From NCBI GenBank assembly GCA_025353165.1, contig JANXRE010000141.1, positions 1-64,000 of the forward strand: a stretch of 64,000 nucleotides of DNA, in the 5' to 3' direction. The notes beneath the pieces were generated by a model. It was not told the DNA's origin. It was given only the letters and a program-made list of their open reading frames with translations, and searched no databases. Shown here one piece after another: positions 44,798 through 53,792 of this stretch. Origin of the DNA: Acidobacteriota bacterium (lineage in GTDB: Bacteria > Acidobacteriota > Terriglobia > Bryobacterales > Bryobacteraceae). The position numbers were made by a program, and so were the translations under genes. Positions within the stretch are counted from its first letter, which is position 1. The number at the start of each line of letters is the position of its first letter.

Positions 44798-45678
44798 TGG
44801 CCCAGCGCCTCCAGCACCGGGCGGCCCATCCAGCACGGCGGTGTCTTCAGCCCGAGCAGGTACGCAACAGTCGCGGCGGTGTCGAACTGGTTGACCGGCG
44901 TACTTAGCTCCAGGCCCGCTTTCACGCCGGGACCGGAAAGGATCCAAGGAATCTCAAGTTCCGCCATGGAATTGCCGCCGTGTTTCTTGCCCACTCCGCC
45001 GTGGTCCGCCGTGAGCAGAAACACGGTGTCGTTTCGTCGCTCCCGTTTCTCCAATGCCCGCACGAGTTCTCCGGTCAGGCGATCGGCTTCCGCAATGGCC
45101 TCGAAATACTCGGGAGTGAGATGCCCGTATTTGTGACCGGCATCGTCTATGCTGTCGAGGTGGATGAAAACCAGATCGGGACTGTGCGAGTCGAGGTAGG
45201 CGATCGCCCGGTGAATGGTCTCCGCCGCGGTTTGACCGTGCGCGATGACGCTTGGGATGCCGGGCTCGACCAGGCGCGCGAAATCCTCCCAGTGATGAAA
45301 GATGGCGATATCGCTGGCGGGTTTCTGCTGACGGAGTAGCAGAAACATGGTCGGAAAGATCCCGGACGGCCCTTTGCAGGACGGCTCGATCTCGTGCTGG
45401 CCGGGTTTCCATTCGTTCGACGTGACGCCGTGCTGAGCGGGTCCCGCGCCCATGATCATGGATGCCCAGTTGGGGCTGCTGACGGTCGGCAAAACGGCGC
45501 GCGCGTGCATCGTCCAGGCGCCCGAAGAAACCAGCGCCGCTATGTTGGGCGCCTTTGCGCCTTGCAGTCCGCGTGCGCTAAGACCGTCATAGCCGATCAC
45601 CACGACTCGCCGCGCGGGAAGCTGCGCGGCCGCGCAGACCGCTAGCGACAATGCAAGTAAGATGCGCCGCAATGTCAT
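44794..45678 (-). CDS. Secreted alkaline-phosphatase-superfamily phosphodiesterase (NPP-like)
   Basis: 294 aa. Signal peptide ILLALSLAVCAAAQ; NPP/phosphonoacetate-hydrolase-like core with VVVIGYDGLS (metal Asp), PTVSSPNWASMIMG (Thr/Ser nucleophile), DSIDDAGHKYGH and TADHGGVGKKHGG (metal sites). Coupled by ATGA to phnW. It may release phosphonate or phosphate from extracellular esters, such as phosphonolipids or polymers, feeding phnWX; this is inferred from the neighbours. The ATG at 45678 fits the signal peptide. Confidence 0.82.
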   Translation of the reverse strand: MTLRRILLALSLAVCAAAQLPARRVVVIGYDGLSARGLQGAKAPNIAALVSSGAWTMHARAVLPTVSSPNWASMIMGAGPAQHGVTSNEWKPGQHEIEPSCKGPSGIFPTMFLLLRQQKPASDIAIFHHWEDFARLVEPGIPSVIAHGQTAAETIHRAIAYLDSHSPDLVFIHLDSIDDAGHKYGHLTPEYFEAIAEADRLTGELVRALEKRERRNDTVFLLTADHGGVGKKHGGNSMAELEIPWILSGPGVKAGLELSTPVNQFDTAATVAYLLGLKTPPCWMGRPVLEALGQ

Positions 45679-45715
45679 GAGCGTACCAAGGTCCGGTGGC
45701 AATCAGAGGAACCGC

Positions 45716-46521
45716 CTACTCGCCCTTGGCCGCGGCATCGAAGCACTCCCGGGCAATCCGCCGCAATACAAGCGACTGCCGCCACCGATCAGACTCCTCG
45801 CGCCCCTGAAACGTCCGCGGGTAATATATTTCCGGCGCCAGGAGCTCCGGCGTGAAGCAGATCGATTCGCCCGGACGCGCGGACCGCAGGAAACCGGCGA
45901 ACGCCGCGGTCCACAGCTTGCGGAAGTGATCCACATAAGGATGCTCGCGAGCATCGCCCTCGCCGATAGCCACCTGCATGCAGCCCGGATTTCCGATACG
46001 GCCATGCAGGAACCGAACGCGGTCGAGCACCGGGCGAATGAATTCCAACTTCGCGTCGAATCCGCCGTACACCATCTCGAGGCCCGTGTACCAATGCGAA
46101 AAATCGCCATTGAAGCGCAGTTGCGGGAACCGGCCCGCAAACTGGACCGTGCGCCACATGTCATCGCGCGGTGAGTCTCCGGATAGAGCGGCACTCCGTG
46201 CCTCCCCGACGCTTCGAGAACCGCTTCGATCAGGCGGCCGCCCTCGTCGTCGTCCTCCATCCCCCAGCCGAGGTGGAGTGTCAGACACTCGAGTCCCGCT
46301 TCGCGTGCCTCCGCGGCAAGTATGCCCGCATCGCGCGGCTCGTTCACCAGGCCGCTTCCGCATACGCCGAGCCCGAGATCGCGGGCTTCGTCGACCAGAG
46401 CGCGCGACAAAGGCTGGATGAATTGAACGCCATCGTAGCCCGCCTCGCGGATGGCTCGCAGCCGGCCTTCCGGAAACTCCGGCAGCCCGTCGAACCCCAG
46501 CCAGTTAAAGTAGCAGCGCAG
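45716..46521 (-). pseudogene. Sugar phosphate isomerase/epimerase (TIM barrel), frameshifted
   Basis: Homology starts YFNWLGFDGLPEFPEGRLRAIREAGYDGVQFIQPL with no ATG, GTG or TTG ahead of it; the first usable codon is CTG at 46521, six bases after a GGAG. It continues to LYPETHR near 46165, then shifts frame to DDMWRTVQFAGRF and FNGDFSHWYTG, running to the stop at 45716. One base change in length near CACCGCGCGATG repairs it. Enzymes of this type isomerise or epimerise free or phosphorylated sugars. Sequencing error is possible. Confidence 0.7.
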
Positions 46522-46524
46522 AGC

Positions 46525-46749
46525 TTACTCCACGACGATCTTCCGGCCGGGCTCTTCAGTCTGCTCCAGTTGCGCGATCCGCCTGTCGATCATTTGACGG
46601 ATTCCCTTGAGCACTTCAATACGGGCATTCCGAAAATGCTGCGTTACTTCGGGCGGAGGCTCCACCGCCCGGAGAATATTCTTGAGTTCCAGCGCAAGCG
46701 TGTCGATCAGCGGGTACTCGCGCGGCGCGTTCGTCTCGGTGTTCTCCAT
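46525..46749 (-). CDS. 74-aa ArsA-associated small protein
   Basis: Acidic, helical small protein (YPLIDTLALELKNILRAVEPPPEV, ARIEVLKGIRQMIDRRIAQLEQ), amphipathic and suitable for dimerising coiled coils. It lies 2 bases after arsA, with GGAG ahead of ATG 46749, so it is probably co-translated. No family recognised; a partner or regulator of the ATPase is a reasonable guess. Confidence 0.65.
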   Translation of the reverse strand: MENTETNAPREYPLIDTLALELKNILRAVEPPPEVTQHFRNARIEVLKGIRQMIDRRIAQLEQTEEPGRKIVVE

Positions 46750-46751
46750 AC

Positions 46752-47939
46752 CTATTTCTCCCTCATTTCGACGATCAGTTTCCCGCCGGCCAGCCGGGCC
46801 CGGGACGGCTCCAGGGCCGCCATGGACGTCGGTAATCCGATATGCCGGCGCAACGTTCCAACCTCCACTACCAGTTCGTCGCCCTTTTTGAAAAGACCGA
46901 CTTCGCTCTTGGAGGCGAACGGCATATCCACCCGAACTTCCCACCGGTCCTCGAACTTTTCGAAAGAGTACGGCCGTTCGGTCCGAACGACGGCGGCCGG
47001 ATCGTCATCCTCAGCGTACAACGCCCGCGCAAGTTCTTCCAGCCGCTGGCGGCCCAGCACCTCATGAGTGAACAACGGCACCCGGCGAACGTGCACGGGC
47101 GCGAAGTATTCGTCGATTTCCCGCAGAATCGTGCTCTGCGACGACCGCCATTCGGCGAAGAAAGCGTCGTTGACCTCCGGCGGCAACACGCGATTCACCA
47201 TGATGGAATCCACCGTGAGGCCGTGCAGCGAGAAGTAGACGAACGTGCGCTGGGTCTCGCGAAGCACCATGCGCTCGGGATTCGTCACCAGCCGGACGCT
47301 GGTGATGCTTGGATCCGAGAGAATTGCGTCCACGCCTTCCAGCCTGGAAAACAGTTTCGCTACATTGGCGAAGTAGTTGTCCGGCGGAAGTTCGACCGGC
47401 GAGAGCCGGTTGGCGATCGGGCGCACAGCCTTCAGCATCGTCCGCTGAAAGGGGAAGATGTGCTTCATGTACCACTCGAGCGTCGTCGGCAGGCTGACGA
47501 ACCGCAGCGATTCGGCCGTGGGCGCGCAGTCCAGGATCATCACGTCGTAGCGGCTCTCCCGGCGGTACTGGTTGACGTACATCATCGCGCTCAGCTCTTC
47601 CATGCCGGGAAGAATCGCGAGCTCCTCGGCCTCCACGCCGCTGACGCCGGTGGTGCGGAGCACGCCCGAAACGTAGGCCGCGATCTCCTGCCAGTGGCGG
47701 CGGATTTCGCGCTGGATATTCACTTCCTGGATATCGAGATTCGGAGCAACGGAATAGGGATCGCCGGTGCGGCTGTCGAACAGATCGCCTCCGAAGTCGA
47801 AGGCATCCGCCAGGCTGTGAGCGGGATCGACGCTCATCACCAGCGTACGTTTGCCGAGCGCGGCGAGGCGGACTCCGGTAGCCGCCGCCAGGCTGGTCTT
47901 CCCTACCCCTCCTTTTCCGCAAAATAAAAGAATGCGCAC
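46752..47939 (-). CDS. ArsA/Get3-family ATPase
   Basis: 395 aa with deviant Walker A FCGKGGVGKTSLAA (residues about 6-18), Switch I SVDPAHSLADAF, Switch II LDCAPTAESLR, and a C-terminal HSP20/p23-like domain (YSFEKFEDRWEVRVDMPFASKSEV). The arsenical-binding Cys triad of true ArsA is not evident and no arsB is near, so a role in membrane-protein targeting or another assembly task is more likely than arsenite export. Confidence 0.88.
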   Translation of the reverse strand: MRILLFCGKGGVGKTSLAAATGVRLAALGKRTLVMSVDPAHSLADAFDFGGDLFDSRTGDPYSVAPNLDIQEVNIQREIRRHWQEIAAYVSGVLRTTGVSGVEAEELAILPGMEELSAMMYVNQYRRESRYDVMILDCAPTAESLRFVSLPTTLEWYMKHIFPFQRTMLKAVRPIANRLSPVELPPDNYFANVAKLFSRLEGVDAILSDPSITSVRLVTNPERMVLRETQRTFVYFSLHGLTVDSIMVNRVLPPEVNDAFFAEWRSSQSTILREIDEYFAPVHVRRVPLFTHEVLGRQRLEELARALYAEDDDPAAVVRTERPYSFEKFEDRWEVRVDMPFASKSEVGLFKKGDELVVEVGTLRRHIGLPTSMAALEPSRARLAGGKLIVEMREK

Positions 47940-47948
47940 ACTTCTATG

Positions 47949-49634
47949 TTAATCTGCGGCGAATCGCGGGAGAAGCACAAGGGCGCTCCCGTACAGCAGC
48001 AGGGAAATGACGATGCCGAACACGTGCCCGCCGCGAAGGTCCTGCACGAGCAACTTCACCGTGGCGAGCGCGATCAGGATATACGGGACCCAGATCAATT
48101 CCCATATTCGGCGCTCACGAGCGACCCAGGCCAACGAAATTGCAAGGATCGTTAAAATTGCCGTGAACATCGTCACGCAGTAGTGAGGCGTGACCGGGCA
48201 CAGTCGAACGGCGACACCGGCTGCCGAGAGCGCAACGGTCAACGCCGCTGCCGCCGAAAAGACCAAGGCGGCCAAACGGTAGTTCCAATCCGCGCCGCCG
48301 GCTCGCCGATGGACGAGTAAATAGGCCGTAACGGCCGCGATCGTGACCAGCCACGCCGGTCCGCCCGCGCCGTCATGCGAGGCGCTCCGCAGGAAGCGGC
48401 TGGCCAGCTCCGGACCGGCTCCGGAAACCGCCGCGGCCGACATCAGGTACACCGCTCCGTGCCATTTCAAAGTCATGCGTCCGGCGCGCCGGCCCGCAGC
48501 CGCGAAGATCACGGCCAGCGCGGACCAGAGGAGGACCAGCCCGATGCCTTGCAGCAGTAACGCGCTGGCCGCAACCACCAGCACCAGGCCGAAGGTCGCA
48601 TACGTGTAGAAGTTGCGCTCGGTTTCCTGCACCCGCGTACGGAAAAGGAAGGCGACGGTGTAACACGCAGCGCCACAAGCGATACAGAAGCCGCCCGCAA
48701 TGATGACCGCTGCCGGATGGCCCTGCGCAACTCTCAGCGCTCCCCAAACCGCGATCACGAACGCAAGTACGCATTGTCCAATCTCGAACCCCGTGATCAC
48801 AAATCCGCGGCCCGCCGTACGGACGATCGCGCTCGACAGAAAAATAACAAGTAGCGCGATCTGAAACGCCAGAACAGCCGGCCGCCCGACAGCCGCATAG
48901 CCTTCCGGCAAGCCCTGTGGCTGGGTCACCAGGTACGTCACCAGTACGATGGCAAGATCGGTCAGGGCGGCGATGATCCAACGCTCTCGCAACCAGTGTT
49001 CGAGGCACGCGGAAACCTCCACCGCCGCGGCCAGCGCAAGCAACGCGCAGGTGAATGGGGTCAGGTCGCGAGTTGCGATCAGCAATACCCAAACGGTGAG
49101 GGCGCCGGTGAGCGTCGCCACCCAGGCGACTGCGTCCAGATTCTTTCGCCACGATACTCCCAGGCCAAAGCTCGAGAACAGAACAAGCACGGACGCCGTC
49201 GTCCAGGTTGACAGGGCTTGAAAACGAATCTGCGCTTCCCACAGCAGCGGTATCAGAATCAGTGTCGAGGTGATTGCCCGAATGCCGGCCGTCAGTCTCT
49301 CCGAACTAGCCGCTCGCGATGCGATTAAAAGCCACGCCAGCGCGTACACAATTCCCAGCGCGACTCCGGCGTGAAGCGGCAGATACTTCATCTCGGTCAG
49401 CGCGCGCAGCAGGTAGGCGAAAGCCAGCGCCAGCAGCGCTTTCCCGATGAGGGCCGTTACCTTTCCTGTGTCGGCCGCAAACGGCGGATTGCTCGCAACG
49501 AGCGGAGATGCGGGTTCCGGTGTGACTTCGGCCCCGGAGCGCCGTTCGAGCCGCTCGACGCGCTCCTGTAGCTCCCGGATCTGGCGAGCCATTTCCGGGA
49601 GCTTCGTTTCCGGACCCTCGGGGGAAGGGGCCAT
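47949..49634 (-). CDS. Multi-pass membrane protein (DUF2339-like)
   Basis: 561 aa: N-terminal coiled coil (EMARQIRELQERVERLERR) then about 15 hydrophobic helices. DUF2339-like proteins share this coiled-coil-plus-many-helices plan; the assignment is by appearance. Sits between NrfD (10-base gap) and ArsA (9-base gap). Confidence 0.6.
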   Translation of the reverse strand: MAPSPEGPETKLPEMARQIRELQERVERLERRSGAEVTPEPASPLVASNPPFAADTGKVTALIGKALLALAFAYLLRALTEMKYLPLHAGVALGIVYALAWLLIASRAASSERLTAGIRAITSTLILIPLLWEAQIRFQALSTWTTASVLVLFSSFGLGVSWRKNLDAVAWVATLTGALTVWVLLIATRDLTPFTCALLALAAAVEVSACLEHWLRERWIIAALTDLAIVLVTYLVTQPQGLPEGYAAVGRPAVLAFQIALLVIFLSSAIVRTAGRGFVITGFEIGQCVLAFVIAVWGALRVAQGHPAAVIIAGGFCIACGAACYTVAFLFRTRVQETERNFYTYATFGLVLVVAASALLLQGIGLVLLWSALAVIFAAAGRRAGRMTLKWHGAVYLMSAAAVSGAGPELASRFLRSASHDGAGGPAWLVTIAAVTAYLLVHRRAGGADWNYRLAALVFSAAAALTVALSAAGVAVRLCPVTPHYCVTMFTAILTILAISLAWVARERRIWELIWVPYILIALATVKLLVQDLRGGHVFGIVISLLLYGSALVLLPRFAAD

Positions 49635-49644
49635 GCGACGCTCC

Positions 49645-50820
49645 TCAGATACCGGCCGGCTCTTTTTCCTCCAGCCACGGAGGGAGCAGTTTCAGAAGTG
49701 CCCACAGAATCGCGAACGGCAGAAGCATGAGCACGATGCTCGCGCCCAATCCCTCGCGCGTCGCAAACTGCAACTTGTAGCTCGTGTAGCCGAGATAGCT
49801 CTTGGAGAACAACTGCCCGCCGATAACCACGTTCCAGCGCATCGCGAAGATGCCTACCATCGTCAGGCATCCAGCGGCCGCGTACATCGCCTTCCGCGCG
49901 CCTTCGCGAAACTTGAACACCTGATTGGCTCCCAGGAGGACCAGGGGAGTTACGGTGCCAACCAGAATCTGAAGCACCACCTGCGATGCCCAGAGGCGCG
50001 TGTGAACCATGAAGTCCAGGCTGCGGAACGACTCGTCGGCCTCATAGACGCGGTGAATCAGGTCCAGCATCTCCAGCGAGAAATCGATCACAAAGACATA
50101 GAACAAATACTGGCAGATTGTGTCCAGGCACCGCATGTCAATCGCGACTTTTCGCACCTTCGACGCCGCCATGTAGATCAGCATGACGGCGGCAATGCCT
50201 GAGACCATCGCCGAAAAGAGGAAAACAACCGGCATCAGCGGCGTGGACCACCACGCGTTTGCCTTGACCGAGCCGAAAATGAAACCTACATACCCGTGCA
50301 GCAAGAAGGCTGACGGGATACCGATAACCGTGATGACATAACCGACCCGCTCGTCAATTCGACGCGCCCGCGGGCTGATGTTCCGCGAACCGAGTGTGAG
50401 TATTCTATAAACCCACCGCCAGGGCGCCCGCGCTGTCTGCGAGAACTCGACAATCTCCACACGGTAGTCAAGCCAGATCTCCAACAGCAGGACGACCATC
50501 AGGTACCAGAGGTATACAAACCCGAACATCGCCATAGCCGACGAGGTATGAGGAGTGAGGTACATCTCGTAGGAACGCTCCGGGTGGCCCAGATGGAGTT
50601 GCAAGGGCAGTGGGGCGACCAACAGGAACGCGAGCGCCGTCAGCAGCGCAAGCCTGTAAGTGGGTTTGACGGCCGACACGTTAAACACGCGCTCGAGCGA
50701 CGCCAGAATGAATGCTCCGGCAACAAGACCGGTGATGAATGGGTAGAGAACGATCAGTATGCTCCATTGCAGCTCCACCTCGTTCGGGTACATGAAACCT
50801 TCGACGCCGGTTGGTCCCAT
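49645..50820 (-). CDS. NrfD/PsrC-family quinol-interacting membrane subunit
   Basis: 391 aa with about ten membrane helices (LYPFITGLVAGAFILASLE, LLTALAFLLVAPLPLQLHLGHPERSYE with the conserved LGHPER signature of NrfD/PsrC). Such subunits bind menaquinol and pass electrons to a periplasmic iron-sulfur subunit. ATG 50820 was chosen; the longer frame is antisense to the FeS gene. Forms a module with the adjoining FeS protein and tetraheme cytochrome. Confidence 0.88.
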   Translation of the reverse strand: MGPTGVEGFMYPNEVELQWSILIVLYPFITGLVAGAFILASLERVFNVSAVKPTYRLALLTALAFLLVAPLPLQLHLGHPERSYEMYLTPHTSSAMAMFGFVYLWYLMVVLLLEIWLDYRVEIVEFSQTARAPWRWVYRILTLGSRNISPRARRIDERVGYVITVIGIPSAFLLHGYVGFIFGSVKANAWWSTPLMPVVFLFSAMVSGIAAVMLIYMAASKVRKVAIDMRCLDTICQYLFYVFVIDFSLEMLDLIHRVYEADESFRSLDFMVHTRLWASQVVLQILVGTVTPLVLLGANQVFKFREGARKAMYAAAGCLTMVGIFAMRWNVVIGGQLFSKSYLGYTSYKLQFATREGLGASIVLMLLPFAILWALLKLLPPWLEEKEPAGI

Positions 50821-50834
50821 TGTGTCGATCTCCC

Positions 50835-51566
50835 TTAACGGACGGCCCCGTCCAGCGCCCGGTAAAACGTCTTCGAACGTGTCGCCATCTGCGGTTTGAG
50901 CACCTGTATTTTGTTGTTGCGGAGGAACTCGTGCACGGGGTCGCTTGGGTTCTTGAGGTCCGCCAGTTGCCTTGCGCCCGTCGGGCACGCTTCGCAGCAG
51001 GCTGTCGTGAGCCCTTGTGTGATGCGGTGGTAGCACAGCGTGCACTTGTCCACGGTTTTCTTCACTGGGTGGATATACCGGCATCCGTAAGGGCAGGCCT
51101 GCACGCAATACCGGCAGCCCAGGCAATACTTCTCATCCACCAGCACCACTCCATCGGGCGATACAAATGTCGCCCCGACCGGGCAAACCTGCACGCACGG
51201 CGACATTGCACATTGGTTGCAGAGCTTCGGCACAAAGAATCGCTTGGCGTCCGCGCCCTGCATCGGAGGGAACCCGTGAATGCCTCCGTCCGGCGACGCC
51301 ACCACGGGTGTCGCATCCTCGCCCGGTGGAACTTCGTAACGCTCGATCCAGGTCCGGTAGAAACCTTCCGGCACGCTGTTTTCAACTGCGCAGGCGCGCA
51401 CGCAGTTGCCGCAGCCGATGCACTTATCGATGTCGATGGTCATGCCCCACCAGTGCGCATGCACGTCGTAGGCGCCCGGGGAGGAGGTTGCGGAAGGCTC
51501 CCCGCTGCTGGTCATGGCCGCAATAGAGGTCGTGAGGATCAGGAACTTACGCCGGTTGATCTCCAT
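50835..51566 (-). CDS. Tat-exported four-cluster 4Fe-4S ferredoxin-type subunit
   Basis: 243 aa, DmsB/NrfC/PsrB type. Leader NRRKFLILTTSIAAM is twin-arginine-like. Four Cys groups: CIGCGNCVRAC, CNQCAMSPCVQVC, CLGCRYCVQAC and CTLCYHR...CCEACP. It would link the NrfD quinol site with the tetraheme cytochrome in the periplasm. 9 bases from the cytochrome and 14 from nrfD. Confidence 0.92.
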   Translation of the reverse strand: MEINRRKFLILTTSIAAMTSSGEPSATSSPGAYDVHAHWWGMTIDIDKCIGCGNCVRACAVENSVPEGFYRTWIERYEVPPGEDATPVVASPDGGIHGFPPMQGADAKRFFVPKLCNQCAMSPCVQVCPVGATFVSPDGVVLVDEKYCLGCRYCVQACPYGCRYIHPVKKTVDKCTLCYHRITQGLTTACCEACPTGARQLADLKNPSDPVHEFLRNNKIQVLKPQMATRSKTFYRALDGAVR

Positions 51567-51575
51567 GAAGTTCTC

Positions 51576-52037
51576 CTATTGCATCTGCGGACTGTGCGGC
51601 TGGTGGCACGAGAGGCACTCCGCCCCGCCCGAGTGCTCAGCCGGGACGACTTGGGGAAAATAGGCCGGCTTCGCCTTGTCCGCCTTATGGCAGCCCTGGC
51701 ACAACCCGGTCCCAGCCAGTTTCTTGGGTTTCATCGCGGCCGGATCATCGGCGTGTTTCGCCAGCGGACCGTGGCAGGCCTCGCAGGAAACACCCCGATG
51801 TTTGCCTTTCGAGCGGGTCGTTGCGACTTCGTCATGGCACATCGCGCACGTAGCCTGACCGGCGAACGAGACCGGACGGACCCGTATGTCGTCGAGCGCC
51901 GCCGCCCGGTAATGGCCGTATTGACCGAATGTCTTAGGAACAAGGACTTGCCGGAACAGCAAAAACACCGCGACTCCGGCGAGGACGACGAGCACCAGCG
52001 GAATCAGGTGCGCTGCGTCCTTCAGGCGGCTGGACAC
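51576..52037 (-). CDS. Membrane-anchored tetraheme c-type cytochrome
   Basis: About 153 aa: one N-terminal helix (LIPLVLVVLAGVAVFLLF), then four CXXCH sites (CAMCH, CEACH, CQGCH, CLSCH). The GTG at 52037 is preferred: AGGAGG ends five bases before it, whereas the GTG at 52043 overlaps the ribosome site. First gene of the respiratory module; probably the periplasmic electron donor or acceptor of the FeS/NrfD pair. Confidence 0.9.
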   Translation of the reverse strand: MSSRLKDAAHLIPLVLVVLAGVAVFLLFRQVLVPKTFGQYGHYRAAALDDIRVRPVSFAGQATCAMCHDEVATTRSKGKHRGVSCEACHGPLAKHADDPAAMKPKKLAGTGLCQGCHKADKAKPAYFPQVVPAEHSGGAECLSCHQPHSPQMQ

Positions 52038-52079
52038 GGCCACCTCCTTTTTAGACGGCCGGGCTAAGAATATATTCAG

Positions 52080-52109
52080 ATATTAAAATTATAATTTAAG
52101 CTGTGTCAA
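52080..52109 (-). promoter_or_regulatory. Sigma70-type promoter of the cytochrome/FeS/NrfD run
   Basis: On the minus strand TTGACA (52109-52104), an 18-base very AT-rich spacer, and TAATAT (52085-52080). The -10 is about 40 bases from the GTG of the tetraheme cytochrome. The block 52070-52110 is the most AT-rich stretch in this neighbourhood. Confidence 0.75.
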
Positions 52110-52163
52110 TACGCAATTCCAGTTAGGCTCCACTTGAGGCTGGTCCGGTGTAAGATACCAGCG

Positions 52164-53792
52164 ATGAATCCGCGCACCCACGAAGTTGTGAATCAGCCCC
52201 CTCCGCTCATCGACTACAACTTGTTCGAAACCGATCGCGCCATGGTGGAAGGCGTCCGGCGGGAGCGCGCCGCGTGGGCCGTTTCGATGCTCGGCGACTT
52301 CGGCCGCGCAGTGGGAACCGCGGAAGCCATCGCCTGGGGATTCCAGGCCAACGAATATCCTCCCGTGCTGGAAACCTACGACCGTTTCGGAAACCGCCGC
52401 GACGAAGTCGAGTTCCACCCGGCGTGGCACGGCTTGATGACGCTCGCCGTCTCGAATCGCTTGCACGCGCTGCCTTGGTCCGAACCACGGGCCGGCGCCC
52501 AGGTCGCGCGCGCTGCACTGATGATGCTGGCCGGGCAAAACGAATCAGGACACATGTGCCCGATTTCGATGACTTACTCGGCGATTCCCGTCCTGCGATT
52601 AGATCCGGCGCTCGCGGGCGAGTGGGAACCCACCATCCTGTCGACTACTTACGATCGGCGCTTCTTGCCGGTGCGCGAGAAGAAGGGTGCGCTGATCGGC
52701 ATGGGCATGACCGAGAAACAAGGTGGCTCCGACGTGCGCGCGAACACGACAATCGCTGAGCCGACGTCAGCCTTGGAATACCGTATCACTGGCCATAAGT
52801 GGTTCTGCTCAGCTCCCATGTCGGACGCTTTCCTGATACTGGCGCAGGCACCCGGCGGGCTGACTTGTTTCTTCCTTCCCCGCTGGAAGCCCGGCGGCGA
52901 CCGCAACGAAATTTGCATACAGCGCCTGAAGCGAAAGCTCGGGAACCGCTCGAACGCGTCGTCCGAAGTCGAGTTCGAAGGCGCCTGGGCGCGCCGCATC
53001 GGCGATGAGGGCCGCGGAGTCTCCACCATCATGGAGATGGTGCAGCACACGAGGCTCGACTGCTGCATTGGCTCAGCCGCCCTGATGCGCCGGGCGCTCG
53101 TCGAGGCGCTGCATCATGCCCGTCACCGTGCCGCGTTCGGCCGGTTCCTCGCGGACCAACCGCTCATGCGGAGCGTTCTCGCGGACCTCGTCATCGAGTC
53201 GGAAGCCGCAACACTCATAACGCTACGATTGGCCCGCGCCTTCGACGCCCGCCAGGCAGATGAGCGGGAACACGCCTTCGCCCGTCTTGCCACGGCGGTC
53301 TCGAAGTACTGGATCTGCAAACGAGCCCCGGCTTACGTCGCCGAAGCATTGGAATGCCTTGGTGGCAGCGGCTTTGTGGAAGAGTCGATACTCCCGCGTC
53401 TCTACCGCGAAGCGCCGCTGAACTCCATTTGGGAGGGCTCGGGGAACGTAGTCTGCCTGGATGTGTTGCGGGCCCTCCGCAAAGACCCCGAGTGCGTAGA
53501 CGCGTTTTTGAGGGAGGTGTTGCTCGCGAAGGGAACTCACCCCGCCTTCGACGAGAGCGTCCAGCAGCTCCGGTCCGATCTAACGGGACCCGCGGATGAG
53601 TCGCAAGCGCGCCGGCTCACGGAAAGAATGGCGGTACTGCTGGGTGCCTCGCTGGTATTGCGCCACTCCCCGCCGGCGATCGGCGATGCCTTGTGCACGA
53701 GCCGCCTGGCCAACGACTCGAGCCACGCCTTCGGCGCCCTCCCCCGATCGGCGGACACAGCGGCGATCCTGGCCGCCGCCTGGCCTATATGA
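52164..53792 (+). CDS. Acyl-CoA dehydrogenase, AidB-like
   Basis: 542 aa. MCPISMTYSAIP, MTEKQGGSDVRANTT (FAD-binding), ITGHKWFCSAPMSDAFL, RLKRKLGNRSNASSEVEF and QHTRLDCCIGSA are the hallmarks of the AidB/ACAD11-like group, with LECLGGSGFVEES near the C-terminus. AidB binds DNA and limits alkylation damage in E. coli; other members oxidise acyl-CoA, so substrate is open. ATG 52164 fits the family start (NQPPPLIDYNLFETD). The last eight bases overlap the facing glycosidase. Confidence 0.9.
   Translation: MNPRTHEVVNQPPPLIDYNLFETDRAMVEGVRRERAAWAVSMLGDFGRAVGTAEAIAWGFQANEYPPVLETYDRFGNRRDEVEFHPAWHGLMTLAVSNRLHALPWSEPRAGAQVARAALMMLAGQNESGHMCPISMTYSAIPVLRLDPALAGEWEPTILSTTYDRRFLPVREKKGALIGMGMTEKQGGSDVRANTTIAEPTSALEYRITGHKWFCSAPMSDAFLILAQAPGGLTCFFLPRWKPGGDRNEICIQRLKRKLGNRSNASSEVEFEGAWARRIGDEGRGVSTIMEMVQHTRLDCCIGSAALMRRALVEALHHARHRAAFGRFLADQPLMRSVLADLVIESEAATLITLRLARAFDARQADEREHAFARLATAVSKYWICKRAPAYVAEALECLGGSGFVEESILPRLYREAPLNSIWEGSGNVVCLDVLRALRKDPECVDAFLREVLLAKGTHPAFDESVQQLRSDLTGPADESQARRLTERMAVLLGASLVLRHSPPAIGDALCTSRLANDSSHAFGALPRSADTAAILAAAWPI

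Noticed and set aside
50811-52067. 418-aa + strand frame
   Set aside because: Antisense to the FeS subunit and tetraheme cytochrome, which have unmistakable Cys motifs.
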